From HGM12587 sp045128635 (GTDB lineage: Bacteria; Bacillota; Clostridia; Lachnospirales; Lachnospiraceae), in the NCBI GenBank assembly GCA_045128635.1, contig JBGVRS010000166.1:1-33343 (forward strand): 33,343 bases of DNA, written 5' to 3'. A program made the translations under genes and the position numbers. This document shows, piece by piece, positions 23,178 through 31,790 of the stretch; position 1 is the stretch's first letter; each line of letters begins with the position of its first letter. The notes below the pieces were generated by a model. The model was not told where the DNA came from and did not search any database. It was given only the letters and a program-made list of their open reading frames with translations.

Positions 23178-24005
23178 TTAGAATTCAAATTCATCAAAGT
23201 CAAAGGTTTTCTTCTTCGGTTTAAAATGCTCCATTCGATAGTTCAGCAGGAAACTTGCCATCTCAGCCCTTCCCATGGCCGAAGCACGGTCCTGGAATTC
23301 ATGCAAAAGTTCTTCAGTAAAATATCCTGCATCCGCAAGAACACTAAGTGCTTCCAGATTATCCTCTTTACAGATTTCCTTTGCCACTTCCTTTGACTGT
23401 TCTCTTAAATATACTATATATTTATCCTTTGCACCTGTTCTTAATCCAACCGGGGTACTCAGACGGTTCATCGCTATCCTGATGCAGGTAGGGGTAAACT
23501 CCTGAGCAATGGCATAGGTAAATACACTATCATATTTCTCATAGTCCATCTGACGGTTTCTGATACACTGACGATATTTATACCCGGAACCGTGAAATAC
23601 AATGTCGATGATTCTCGCCGGTGTGTTTTCCACCGATTCCTCATAATATTCCGGGAAAGTCAGTTTTACAAATGTACCATTCTTAAAATAAAGCTCTACC
23701 TCTACTTCATATTGAAAATCGTATAAAATTTCTGTCAAAAAATAGATATCATCCTCTACGTCCTTGATCACGATTTTCTTTAGTTTTTTACATCCCATAA
23801 AGGCGCCGCAGCCCAAACGTTTAATCCCTGCATAAAGGTATATTTCCTCTAGTGCCAGACAACGATAAAAGGCATAGTCCTCAATAATCTCGATACCTTT
23901 GGGTAAATCTATCACTTTCAACGCACTGTAATGGGCAAATTCGTGGTTCTTGATCACACTTCCATGAGATTCGTCCAGCTGCAGCACTAACATTTCATCG
24001 TTCAT
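23178..24005 (-). CDS. BspA-type leucine-rich repeat protein with ankyrin-like C-terminus
   Basis: A 275-residue cytoplasmic protein (no signal peptide). Residues about 28-85 contain LRR_5/BspA-type repeats (ALKVIDLPKGIEIIEDYAFYRC, ALEEIYLYAGIKRLGCGAFMGC). The middle (about 90-150) is a beta-rich domain of unknown type. Residues about 195-260 (NLEALSVLADAGYFTEELLHEFQDRASAMGR, EMASFLLNYRMEHF) look like helical ankyrin-type repeats, ending in an acidic FDFDEFEF tail. Such proteins bind partners and do not catalyse. Its ATG overlaps the RluA stop (ATGA), and the VWA gene starts 20 bases after its stop, so it is part of the MoxR-VWA unit. Confidence 0.78.
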   Translation of the reverse strand: MNDEMLVLQLDESHGSVIKNHEFAHYSALKVIDLPKGIEIIEDYAFYRCLALEEIYLYAGIKRLGCGAFMGCKKLKKIVIKDVEDDIYFLTEILYDFQYEVEVELYFKNGTFVKLTFPEYYEESVENTPARIIDIVFHGSGYKYRQCIRNRQMDYEKYDSVFTYAIAQEFTPTCIRIAMNRLSTPVGLRTGAKDKYIVYLREQSKEVAKEICKEDNLEALSVLADAGYFTEELLHEFQDRASAMGRAEMASFLLNYRMEHFKPKKKTFDFDEFEF

Positions 24006-24883
24006 AAAAGGTTCCTCATATCCTCTGGCAGCGGCTGTTCGAATTTCAGAAGTTCTCCTGTCACCGGATGATGAAACTCTAAGCGCCAGGAATGCAGCGC
24101 CTGTCTGCCAATTTCACTTCTATCATTATGATACAGAAAGTCTCCCGGCAATGGATGACCAATGGCATTCATATGCACACGAATCTGATGGGTTCTTCCG
24201 GTCTCCAGCCAGATTTTTGCAAGAGAATATTTTTCATTCTTCTCCACACATTCAAAATGTGTCACCGCATGTTCTCCACCACTCATATCCACACAGCGTT
24301 CCACTGTGGATCCATCTTTTCTGGCAATTGGGAAATCAATGGTACCCTTTTCCGGAAGTTCCCCTTTTACCACCGCAAGGTACGTTCTATGAATTTCGCG
24401 GTTCACCATAGCGGCATTGAGCGCTGCACTGGAGAGCATATTTTTTGCGATCACTACCAAGCCTGTCGTATCTCTGTCCAGACGGTTAATGCAGCGAAAC
24501 ACAAAGCTCTCACCCTGACTTTCATAATAGTGTTTCACACCATTGGCCAGACTATTATCGTAGTTTCCCTGAGAAGGATGAATCGGTGTATCTGCCGGCT
24601 TATTGATAACCAGAATATCCTCATCCTCATACACAATATCCAGTTTCATTTCCACCGGTACAATGTTTTCCGAAGAATCTTCCTCTGCAAATAATATTTC
24701 CAGCACATCACCGGCATCCAGCTTATCTCTTGTATAAGCCCAGGCACCATTTCGTTTAATCCCTTCTTCTGTCTTTTTCAAAAATACCAGGCATCCGTGG
24801 GAATATTTTTTTTGTTTTAAATATTTTTCTATGGTATAACCGGCAAACTCCGGCTCTATTTTATATTTTAGTTTTCTAACCAT
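24002..24883 (-). CDS. RluA-family pseudouridine synthase
   Basis: A 293-residue enzyme converting uridine to pseudouridine in rRNA or tRNA. An S4-like N-terminus (about residues 15-65) precedes the catalytic domain with N133-R-L-D136-R-D-T-T-G, in which D136 is the nucleophile (His of the usual HRLD is Asn here), and the late GRTHQIRVHM motif. Which site it modifies cannot be told. No Shine-Dalgarno is visible before the ATG at 24883; the trpS terminator hairpin ends nine bases upstream. The LRR gene is coupled to its stop. This gene therefore depends either on read-through or on an unseen promoter. Confidence 0.92.
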   Translation of the reverse strand: MVRKLKYKIEPEFAGYTIEKYLKQKKYSHGCLVFLKKTEEGIKRNGAWAYTRDKLDAGDVLEILFAEEDSSENIVPVEMKLDIVYEDEDILVINKPADTPIHPSQGNYDNSLANGVKHYYESQGESFVFRCINRLDRDTTGLVVIAKNMLSSAALNAAMVNREIHRTYLAVVKGELPEKGTIDFPIARKDGSTVERCVDMSGGEHAVTHFECVEKNEKYSLAKIWLETGRTHQIRVHMNAIGHPLPGDFLYHNDRSEIGRQALHSWRLEFHHPVTGELLKFEQPLPEDMRNLL

Positions 24884-24892
24884 ATATCAGCA

Positions 24893-24917
24893 AAAGCCAT
24901 GCCCACGGCATGGCTTT
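24893..24917 (-). terminator. Terminator-like hairpin between trpS and the RluA gene
   Basis: Perfect 11-base stem AAAGCCATGCC / GGCATGGCTTT with a three-base loop, followed on minus by only one further T, then GCTGATAT and the RluA ATG. Its position makes it both a terminator for trpS and a structure crowding the RluA start. Confidence 0.65.
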
Positions 24918-24932
24918 CTAACCTTCCAAAAT

Positions 24933-25937
24933 TTATCTGATTCTTTCCGGGAATCCAATCTTCTTCTGCACCTTGCGAAGAGTCTTTGTTGAGAAGTACT
25001 GTGCTTTTTCAGCATTATTTTTAATCACGCTGTCAATGTAAGCTTTGTCTTTTTCCAGTTCTTTTACTCTTTCCTGTAATGGACGAAGTACATCTACAAC
25101 TGCTTCCCCAACTGCCGGTTTGAATACGCCGTAACCCTGTCCGTCGAATTCTCTTTCTACTTCTTCCGGTGTCTTTCCTGTACATGCACAGTAGATATCG
25201 ATTAAGTTTTTGATACCCGGCTGTTCATCACGGTAGCGAATCTGTGCTTCAGAGTCTGTTACCGCACGTTTGAATTTTCTCATAATTGTATCAGGATCAT
25301 CCATTAAGTAAATGCTTGCATTTGGATTTTCATCGGATTTGGACATTTTCTTTGTTGGTTCCTGAAGGCTCATAATCTTTGCACCAACTTTTCCAATGTA
25401 TGGTTCCGGTACAGTAAATACATCACCGTAAATGCTGTTGAAACGCTGTGCAATGTCTCTTGTAAGCTCTAAATGCTGCATCTGGTCTTTCCCAACCGGA
25501 ACAACATCTGCCTGATATAAAAGGATATCTGCAGCCATCAGTACCGGGTATGTGAACAGCCCTGCGTTAATATTGTCTGCATGTTTTGCAGATTTATCCT
25601 TAAACTGAGTCATTCTGTTTAATTCGCCCATGTAAGTGTAGCAGTTTAAGATCCATGCAAGCTCTGCGTGGCCTGATACATGAGACTGATAATAAATACA
25701 GTTCTTTTCAGGGTCTAATCCTGCTGCAATGTATAATGTGAGAAGCGCTCTTGCACGGCGTCTCAATTCTGCAGGGTCCTGACGAACTGTAATGGAATGC
25801 ATATCTACGACACTGTAGAAGCATTCATATTCATCACTTAAGGTTACCCAGTTTTTTAAAGCTCCCAGGTAATTCCCCAAAGTCAGATTTCCTGTGGACT
25901 GCATTCCACTAAATAATACTTTCTTTCCGTTTAACAT
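24933..25937 (-). CDS. trpS: Tryptophan-tRNA ligase
   Basis: A 334-residue class I aminoacyl-tRNA synthetase that charges tRNA-Trp. It shows the modified HIGH motif TGNLTLGNYLGAL near residue 15-27, the GKDQMQHLELTRDIAQRFN segment, and the KMSKS loop near 195-200. Length is normal for the bacterial type. AAGGGAG lies eight to nine bases before ATG. It starts 18 bases after the mgtE stop, so it is transcribed with mgtE; no T-box leader is possible in that gap. A hairpin terminator follows. Confidence 0.97.
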   Translation of the reverse strand: MLNGKKVLFSGMQSTGNLTLGNYLGALKNWVTLSDEYECFYSVVDMHSITVRQDPAELRRRARALLTLYIAAGLDPEKNCIYYQSHVSGHAELAWILNCYTYMGELNRMTQFKDKSAKHADNINAGLFTYPVLMAADILLYQADVVPVGKDQMQHLELTRDIAQRFNSIYGDVFTVPEPYIGKVGAKIMSLQEPTKKMSKSDENPNASIYLMDDPDTIMRKFKRAVTDSEAQIRYRDEQPGIKNLIDIYCACTGKTPEEVEREFDGQGYGVFKPAVGEAVVDVLRPLQERVKELEKDKAYIDSVIKNNAEKAQYFSTKTLRKVQKKIGFPERIR

Positions 25938-25955
25938 AATTTTTCTCCCTTGTAT

Positions 25956-27296
25956 TTATACCGGCAAGATCATGGCTGCGATTGTAAAGTATACAACTAA
26001 GCTCAGTGCATCCACGATTGTCGAAATTAATGGAGCCGCCATCATAGCAGGGTCCAATTTAAATATCTTTGCAATGAATGGTAATACACATGCCAGAATC
26101 TTTGACATAACTACCGTTGCAACCAAACTAAGTCCGATAACCAGACAAACAGCCGTTTCTCCCGGATACATCACGATCAGACGAATATAGTTTGCGATTC
26201 CAAGAACCGCACCTACGATTAAGGAAACTCTGCATTCCTTCCAGAATACCTTCCATACGTCTTCCATTTCCACATCACCAATAGAAAGCGCACGAATGAT
26301 CGTTGTGGAACTCTGGCTTCCGGCATTACCACCGGTCGCTGTCAGCATTGGAACACAGGTAATCAGTGTTGGGAACAATGCCGTAAATTTATCATATGCT
26401 TCCAAAATAAGTGCTGAAATCGTACTTGTAAACATTAAGATTAAGAGCCATGGAATACGGTTCTTTGCCAGTTCGAAAACGCCCATCTTTAAATATGGTT
26501 TTTCAGATGGTAAGATCGCAGCCATCAACTCGATATCTTCTGTCGCTTCCTGTTCCATGACATCCACGATATCATCGACAGTAACGATACCAACCAGTCG
26601 TCCTTCATGGTCTACAACCGGTAAGGAAAGTAAGTCGTATTTATTGAAGGTTTCAACAACAACTTCCTGGTCATCTGTGGTTACCGCCTGAATGATGTTG
26701 GTATCCATGATGTCTTCCAGTTTGGTTTCATAATCGTGAAGCAATAAATCCTTCACTGTTACGATACCTTCCAGATGACGTTTCTCATCAAGTACGAAAC
26801 AGGTATAAATGGTTTCTTTATCTACCGCATTGCGTCTGATGTATGCAAAAGACTGCTCTACGGTCATATTTTTCTTTAACCCGATATATTCCGCCGTCAT
26901 AATACTACCGGCACTGTCATCCGGGTACTGTAAGAACTGATTAATAAGGGCTCGGGTATCCGGTTTTGCATTGGCAAGGACTCGCCTTACCACCGTAGCA
27001 GGCAATTCTTCCAGCATATCTACCGCATCATCGATGTAGAGTTCTTCAATAATCTTCTGTAATTCGTAGTCGGACATACTGTTGATAATGTACTCCTGCA
27101 TATCGATTTCCAGACATGCAAAAACTTCTGCACCAAGCTCTTTTGGAAGAAGACGAAAGACGAGAACTACTTTATCCTGCTCTACTTCCTGGATAAATTC
27201 TGCAATATCTACTTCATTCATCTCTTCGAGGATACCTCGCAGCTTTCGAAACTTCTTCTCTTCTACTAACTGATGTAATATGCCTTCTAAATTCAT
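25956..27296 (-). CDS. mgtE: Magnesium transporter MgtE
   Basis: A 446-residue inner-membrane magnesium channel/transporter. The N-terminal MgtE_N superhelical domain (about 15-125) is followed by two CBS domains (about 135-255) that sense internal magnesium, and a five-helix membrane domain (about 285-446) with the conserved GGNAGSQS motif near 330. All expected parts are present. AGGAGG lies six bases before ATG and a good SigA promoter is upstream. I looked for an M-box riboswitch in the 159 bases before the gene and saw none, so control is likely at the protein level. trpS follows after 18 bases. Confidence 0.96.
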   Translation of the reverse strand: MNLEGILHQLVEEKKFRKLRGILEEMNEVDIAEFIQEVEQDKVVLVFRLLPKELGAEVFACLEIDMQEYIINSMSDYELQKIIEELYIDDAVDMLEELPATVVRRVLANAKPDTRALINQFLQYPDDSAGSIMTAEYIGLKKNMTVEQSFAYIRRNAVDKETIYTCFVLDEKRHLEGIVTVKDLLLHDYETKLEDIMDTNIIQAVTTDDQEVVVETFNKYDLLSLPVVDHEGRLVGIVTVDDIVDVMEQEATEDIELMAAILPSEKPYLKMGVFELAKNRIPWLLILMFTSTISALILEAYDKFTALFPTLITCVPMLTATGGNAGSQSSTTIIRALSIGDVEMEDVWKVFWKECRVSLIVGAVLGIANYIRLIVMYPGETAVCLVIGLSLVATVVMSKILACVLPFIAKIFKLDPAMMAAPLISTIVDALSLVVYFTIAAMILPV

Positions 27297-27339
27297 ATCG
27301 TATCCTCCTTCTTACTTTTATAATATTTCCCATTTTGTT

Positions 27340-27368
27340 ATCATATCATTTTTTGAAAAGTATGACAA
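27340..27368 (-). promoter_or_regulatory. Promoter of mgtE-trpS
   Basis: On the minus strand TTGTCA and TATGAT with a 17-base spacer, 43 bases before the mgtE ATG: close to SigA consensus. Confidence 0.75.
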
Positions 27369-27413
27369 CAATTTCGTTTAGAAAATCTTAGAATGTGCGT
27401 CCTCTGGGCGCGC

Positions 27414-27445
27414 AAAAAAGAAGACGTCCATCTTAGACGTCTTCT
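27414..27445 (-). terminator. Terminator after the ABC exporter pair
   Basis: Perfect ten-base stem AGAAGACGTC / GACGTCTTCT with a seven-base loop, then TTTTT on the minus strand, 10 bases after the last ABC gene stop. Confidence 0.9.
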
Positions 27446-27455
27446 CTTAAGTTCT

Positions 27456-29366
27456 TTATGACAATTCAAATTTTCCTGTATACAACTGATAATATTTACC
27501 CTTCTGCTTCAACAGTTCTTCATGGTCGCCACGTTCAATAATGCGCCCTTTTTCCAGAACCATAATACAGTTGGAGTTCTTTATAGTAGAAAGTCTGTGT
27601 GCAATGACAAACACAGTTCTTCCTGCCATCAGCTTATCCATACCGCTCTGGACAATCTGCTCAGTTCTTGTATCGATACTGGAAGTTGCTTCATCGAGTA
27701 CCAGTACCGGCGGATTGGCAATGGCTGCTCTTGCGATGGAAAGAAGCTGCCTTTCACCCTGAGATAAGGTACCGCCGTCTCCGGTAATCACTGTATTGTA
27801 TCCATCCGGTAATTTTGTGATAAAATGATGGGCATTGGCAAGTTTTGCCGCTTCAATCACTTCCTCATCAGTTGCTTTCAAACGTCCGTAGCGGATATTT
27901 TCCATGATAGTTCCCGTAAATAAATGTGTATCCTGTAAAACCACACCAAAGGCACGACGAAGTTCGCGTTTTTTAATTTTATTAATATTGATTCCATCAA
28001 TGCGGATTTTTCCATCCTGAATATCATAGAAACGATTCAGCAGGTTGGTAATGGTGGTTTTTCCGGCACCGGTAGAACCTACAAATGCAATCTTCTGTCC
28101 CGGTTCCACTGTCATAGACACATCATGAAGTACGATTTTTTCATCAGTATATCCAAAATCAACTTCATTTAATGTTACATGACCCTTTAACTGTTTATAA
28201 GTCAATGTTCCATCGTGATGCGGATGCTTCCAAGCCCATGTTCCTGTTCTTTCTTCACAAGGTTCAATGGTTCCGTCTTCATGAACTCTGCATCTGACGA
28301 TTTCCACATACCCTTCATCCGCTTCCGATGGTTCATCCATCAGTTCAAAAATACGTTCTGCACCGGCAAGTGCCATAACGATAGAGTTAAACTGCTGGGC
28401 AACCTGAGAAATTGGTCCGTTAAAGCTCTTTGTCAGCTGCAAGAAAGAAGCGATTGCTCCCAATGTCAGGCCGCCTACTCCATAAATTGCAAGCAAAGAA
28501 CCTGCGATCAGGATTACAACATAATTGATATTTCCGATGTTTGCATTGATCGGCATTAAAATATTGGCAAAGGTATTGGCATTTTTTGCTGTATCAAACA
28601 GCTCATCATTCAGTTCATTAAATTCTTCAATGGCCTGATCTTCATGACAGAATACTTTAATAACCTTCTGTCCATCCATCATTTCTTCAATGTAACCGTT
28701 TGTTTTACCGAGAGACTGCTGCTGTGCTACGAAATATTTCGCAGAATTTCCTCCGATTTTACCGGATACTTTCAGCATTACAAAAACACCTACAAATACA
28801 AGAAGTGTCAATGGTACACTTAAGATAAGCATGGAAATCAGCGTACTGATCAGCGTAATGGATGATGAAAACAGGTTTGGTATACTCTGGCTTACCATCT
28901 GGCGCAGGGTATCTGTATCATTGGTGTAATGACTCATGATATCGCCATGCTGGTGCGTATCAAAATATTTGATCGGCAATGTTTCCATATGAGCAAACAT
29001 ATCATCACGAATGCCCTTTAACACGCCCTGGGCAATATACATCATCATGATATTATAAGTATAAGTACAGATAATACCGATAACATAGATACATGCCATA
29101 GTTGTCAGTGCTTCGATCAATGGCTGGAAACTTGCCATACGGCCATCCACCATCGGTAAAATATAATCATCAATCAGTGTTTTCATGAACATGGTACCGA
29201 TTACCTGTACCACGGAACTGATTGCAATACATACAAGTACAAAAAGGTATCTGAACTTGTAACGTTTCATAATGTAAGCAAGAAGTCTTTTCAGAGTCTT
29301 GACTGGGTCTTTGCTTTTCGGACCGCCCTTCATTCCTTTTGGTCCTCTTGGTCCCATAGGTGGCAT
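27456..29366 (-). CDS. ABC exporter half-transporter (ATPase + permease), canonical-site partner
   Basis: A 636-residue exporter half with a six-helix membrane domain (about 35-330) and a nucleotide-binding domain (about 395-630). Walker A is GSTGAGKTT, signature LSQGERQ, Walker B VLVLDEATSSID with the catalytic Glu, and a switch His in IAHRLST. The Gly/Pro/Lys-rich N-terminus (MPPMGPRGPKGMKGGPK) and the about 40-residue insert before the NBD are common in the LmrD/EfrD-like subunits of Firmicutes. Its stop/start overlaps the other half's stop (TAATG). Substrates are likely drugs or lipids; not determined. Confidence 0.94.
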   Translation of the reverse strand: MPPMGPRGPKGMKGGPKSKDPVKTLKRLLAYIMKRYKFRYLFVLVCIAISSVVQVIGTMFMKTLIDDYILPMVDGRMASFQPLIEALTTMACIYVIGIICTYTYNIMMMYIAQGVLKGIRDDMFAHMETLPIKYFDTHQHGDIMSHYTNDTDTLRQMVSQSIPNLFSSSITLISTLISMLILSVPLTLLVFVGVFVMLKVSGKIGGNSAKYFVAQQQSLGKTNGYIEEMMDGQKVIKVFCHEDQAIEEFNELNDELFDTAKNANTFANILMPINANIGNINYVVILIAGSLLAIYGVGGLTLGAIASFLQLTKSFNGPISQVAQQFNSIVMALAGAERIFELMDEPSEADEGYVEIVRCRVHEDGTIEPCEERTGTWAWKHPHHDGTLTYKQLKGHVTLNEVDFGYTDEKIVLHDVSMTVEPGQKIAFVGSTGAGKTTITNLLNRFYDIQDGKIRIDGININKIKKRELRRAFGVVLQDTHLFTGTIMENIRYGRLKATDEEVIEAAKLANAHHFITKLPDGYNTVITGDGGTLSQGERQLLSIARAAIANPPVLVLDEATSSIDTRTEQIVQSGMDKLMAGRTVFVIAHRLSTIKNSNCIMVLEKGRIIERGDHEELLKQKGKYYQLYTGKFELS

Positions 29367-31093
29367 TACTCTTCAGCTCCTTTCTTCTGTAATTCATAGA
29401 TTTCTCTATAAATTTCATTATTCTTCAACAATTCTTCGTGGGTTCCGTATCCGTTGACTTCGCCTTCATTTAACACAAGGATATGATCTGCATCTTCTAC
29501 AGAAGAAATACGCTGTGCAATGATCAGCTTTGTAGTATTTGGAATTTCATCACGAAATGCTTTTCTGATTTTTGCATCGGTTGCTGTGTCTACTGCACTG
29601 GTAGAATCATCCAGAATCAGAATCTTTGGTTTTTTCAGCAATGCTCTGGCGATACAAAGTCTCTGTTTCTGACCGCCGGATACGTTGGTTCCGCCTCGTT
29701 CAATCTTTGTATCATAGCCATCAGGAAAGCTTTCTATAAATTCTGCTGCCTGAGCAAGTTCGCAGGCATGTTTTGCTTCCTCTAAAGTCGCATGTTCATT
29801 ACCCCAGCGAAGGTTTTCCAAAATTGTTCCTGAGAACAATACATTTTTCTGTAATACCATGGAAACTTCATTACGAAGCACTTCCATGTCATAGTCTCGT
29901 ACATCCACACCGCCGACTTTAACGCATCCTTCCGACACATCATAAAGTCTTGGGATTAACTGTACCAATGTGGATTTGGAACTTCCTGTACCGCCGATGA
30001 TACCGATGGTTTCACCGGATTTGATATGAAGATTTACATTTTCCAGTACATTCTTATCTGCATCGCCGCTGTAACGGAATGCAACATTTTCAAAATCAAT
30101 GGAACCGTCTGCCACTTCCCATACCGGACTTTCCGGATTCTGAATGGTACTTTCCTCTTCAATAACTTCTAAGATACGGTCTGCAGATGTTTTTGCCATG
30201 GTCAGCATAACGAAAATCATGGAAATCATCATCAGACTCATCAGCACCTGCATGGTATATGTAAATAAGCTCATGAGTGTACCCGTTGTCATGGTGCCTG
30301 CTACGATATTTTTCGCTCCAAGCCATGAAATCATTAAAATACATCCATACATGGTCAGCTGCATCACTGGACTGTTTAACATGATCAGTTTTTCAGCCGC
30401 GATGGATAAATCTTTGACTTTTCCTGACTGTTCTAAAAATTTATCTGTTTCATGTCCTTCACGCACATAAGCTTTTACCACACGGATTCCTGCAAGGTTT
30501 TCCTGAATACTTGCATTTAACTTATCATACTGCTTAAACATCTTGTGGAATTTTGGAAAAGCATGCGTAACGATCAGTGCTAACACAACTCCCAAAAATA
30601 CCAGTGCCACCAGGAAAATCCAGGATACCTGAGGTGCGATTCTAAGGCACATAAACAACGAGAAAATCAGCATAAATGGCGCACGCACGCAGATTCTGAT
30701 AATCATCTGGAACGCATGCTGTACATTCGTAACATCAGTTGTCATACGTGTTACAAGACCGGCAGTTGAAAACTTGTCAATATTCGAAAACGAAAAGTCC
30801 TGAATCTTTGCAAACATAGACTTTCTTAAATTTCTCGCAAATCCACTAGATGCAACTGCGGCATATTTCCCGCAAAGGGCTCCGCCTGCCAGCGACACAA
30901 ATGCCACGACAATCATCAGTAACCCCATTTTTACAACGTAATTCATGTCCCCGGCATTTACCCCTTTGTCGATAACTGATGCCATCAAAAGCGGCAAAAT
31001 AACTTCCATGATTACTTCAATTGCTATGCAGACTGGAGATAAAAGAGCTTCTCTTTTAAATTCCCCTACATAGGCTGCTAATTTTTTAATCAT
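29366..31093 (-). CDS. ABC exporter half-transporter (ATPase + permease), degenerate-site partner
   Basis: A 575-residue exporter half: six-helix membrane domain (about 15-310), then NBD with Walker A GGTGSSKST, signature VSGGQKQR and Walker B ILILDDSTSAVD. The catalytic Glu is Asp and the switch His of IAHR is Gln (IAQRISS), while the signature is good, so this subunit forms the degenerate site of an LmrCD/EfrCD-type heterodimer with its neighbour. An earlier ATG exists at 31123, but AGGAGGAG before the ATG at 31093 and the typical MIKKLAAYV opening decide the start. It overlaps the end of the MarR gene by eight bases. Confidence 0.94.
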   Translation of the reverse strand: MIKKLAAYVGEFKREALLSPVCIAIEVIMEVILPLLMASVIDKGVNAGDMNYVVKMGLLMIVVAFVSLAGGALCGKYAAVASSGFARNLRKSMFAKIQDFSFSNIDKFSTAGLVTRMTTDVTNVQHAFQMIIRICVRAPFMLIFSLFMCLRIAPQVSWIFLVALVFLGVVLALIVTHAFPKFHKMFKQYDKLNASIQENLAGIRVVKAYVREGHETDKFLEQSGKVKDLSIAAEKLIMLNSPVMQLTMYGCILMISWLGAKNIVAGTMTTGTLMSLFTYTMQVLMSLMMISMIFVMLTMAKTSADRILEVIEEESTIQNPESPVWEVADGSIDFENVAFRYSGDADKNVLENVNLHIKSGETIGIIGGTGSSKSTLVQLIPRLYDVSEGCVKVGGVDVRDYDMEVLRNEVSMVLQKNVLFSGTILENLRWGNEHATLEEAKHACELAQAAEFIESFPDGYDTKIERGGTNVSGGQKQRLCIARALLKKPKILILDDSTSAVDTATDAKIRKAFRDEIPNTTKLIIAQRISSVEDADHILVLNEGEVNGYGTHEELLKNNEIYREIYELQKKGAEE

Positions 31094-31586
31094 TTGACTC
31101 CTCCTTGCTGCAATATAATTCAATCGCTTTTTGGTCGATTCTGCTCATATATTCCAAAAAGTTGCGGAATTCTTCCTCTGTAAACAGGGAACGGATTTCC
31201 TGCTCCATCTCCGTCAATGCATGATAGGTACAGCTTTGCATTTTTCTTGCCACATCTGTGAGCACAAGCTTTTTGATACGTGCATCTCCCGGCACGCTTT
31301 CACGGATAATCAACCCCTTTTTCTCCAGCGTCTGCAAAACACTGGTCACAGAAGAACGTTTGATGCGAAATACTTCTTCAATATCTCTTTGATAAACACT
31401 TTTTCCCTTTTCTTCAGAACATCGTAAATGCCCTAAAATTCTTGTCTGAATACTAGTCAGACCATTGGCTGACACTGCAAGGTCAAAATAATACCGAATA
31501 TTTTTGCTCACATCCAGAATACATTTCACCGGTGCACCGCCATGCTCCTTCTCCCAGCTTTCTCTTCGGTCGTATTGATTTCCCAT
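31086..31586 (-). CDS. MarR-family transcriptional regulator of the ABC exporter
   Basis: A 166-residue winged-helix regulator. Helices 1-2 include SKNIRYYFDLAVSANGLTSIQTRILGHLR; the DNA-recognition part is QRDIEEVFRIKRSSVTSVLQTLEKKGLIIRESVPGDARIKKLVLTD, and the C-terminal helices dimerise. The frame is open 30 codons further up but that start would fall inside the -35 box; GGGAGG six bases before the ATG at 31586 is decisive. It is first in the MarR-ABC-ABC operon, overlapping the first ABC gene by eight bases. Tandem repeats in its leader suggest autorepression released by an exporter substrate. Confidence 0.93.
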   Translation of the reverse strand: MGNQYDRRESWEKEHGGAPVKCILDVSKNIRYYFDLAVSANGLTSIQTRILGHLRCSEEKGKSVYQRDIEEVFRIKRSSVTSVLQTLEKKGLIIRESVPGDARIKKLVLTDVARKMQSCTYHALTEMEQEIRSLFTEEEFRNFLEYMSRIDQKAIELYCSKEESND

Positions 31587-31606
31587 AACAAACCTCCCTT
31601 CAGAAT

Positions 31607-31634
31607 GTTCGACTTCTAATTGTTTGATTTCTAA
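31607..31634 (-). promoter_or_regulatory. Tandem operator-like repeats for the MarR regulator
   Basis: GTTCGACTTCTAA (31607-31619) and GTTTGATTTCTAA (31622-31634) are 13-base direct repeats offset by 15 bases, matching as GTTYGAYTTCTAA. Flanking GAATGTT / AACATTC adds a partial inversion. They lie just downstream of the -10, where bound protein would block start of transcription. Confidence 0.6.
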
Positions 31635-31647
31635 CATTCCATTAATA

Positions 31648-31676
31648 AGTATATGCATAAGAAATTTTAATGTCAA
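31648..31676 (-). promoter_or_regulatory. Promoter of the MarR-ABC exporter operon
   Basis: On the minus strand a perfect -35 TTGACA and -10 TATACT with a 17-base spacer. The start of transcription would be near 31641, about 55 bases before the MarR ATG. Confidence 0.85.
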
Positions 31677-31694
31677 GAGATGTACGAATGTTTA

Positions 31695-31737
31695 TAAAAA
31701 ATTTAGAGGAGAGATATCTATTACGATATTTCTCCTC
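31695..31737. terminator. Bidirectional hairpin terminator after the antitoxin-like ORF
   Basis: GAGGAGAGATATC / GATATTTCTCCTC (12 of 13 paired; 31706-31718 with 31725-31737) with a six-base loop; TTTTTT follows on minus and GCTTTTT on plus. It isolates the antitoxin-like ORF from the MarR operon promoter. Confidence 0.75.
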
Positions 31738-31790
31738 GCTTTTTAATCAATTTCAAAATTAATTATTCTTTTCTCTCATGAACCATCTGC

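Noticed and set aside
24092..24694. A 200-codon open frame antisense to the pseudouridine synthase gene
   Set aside because: It is a mirror of a well-supported enzyme gene, has no ribosome site, and its composition (His, Ile, Phe rich) is typical of a shadow frame.
25938..25955. T-box leader before trpS
   Set aside because: The gap to mgtE is only 18 bases.
27297..27455. Possible magnesium (M-box) riboswitch before mgtE
   Set aside because: The space is mostly taken by the preceding terminator and a normal promoter; none of the M-box helices or conserved loops is seen, and only about 40 bases of leader remain.
31587..31676. Thirty extra N-terminal residues for the MarR protein
   Set aside because: They would be encoded by the promoter and operator region; the ribosome site belongs to the ATG at 31586.
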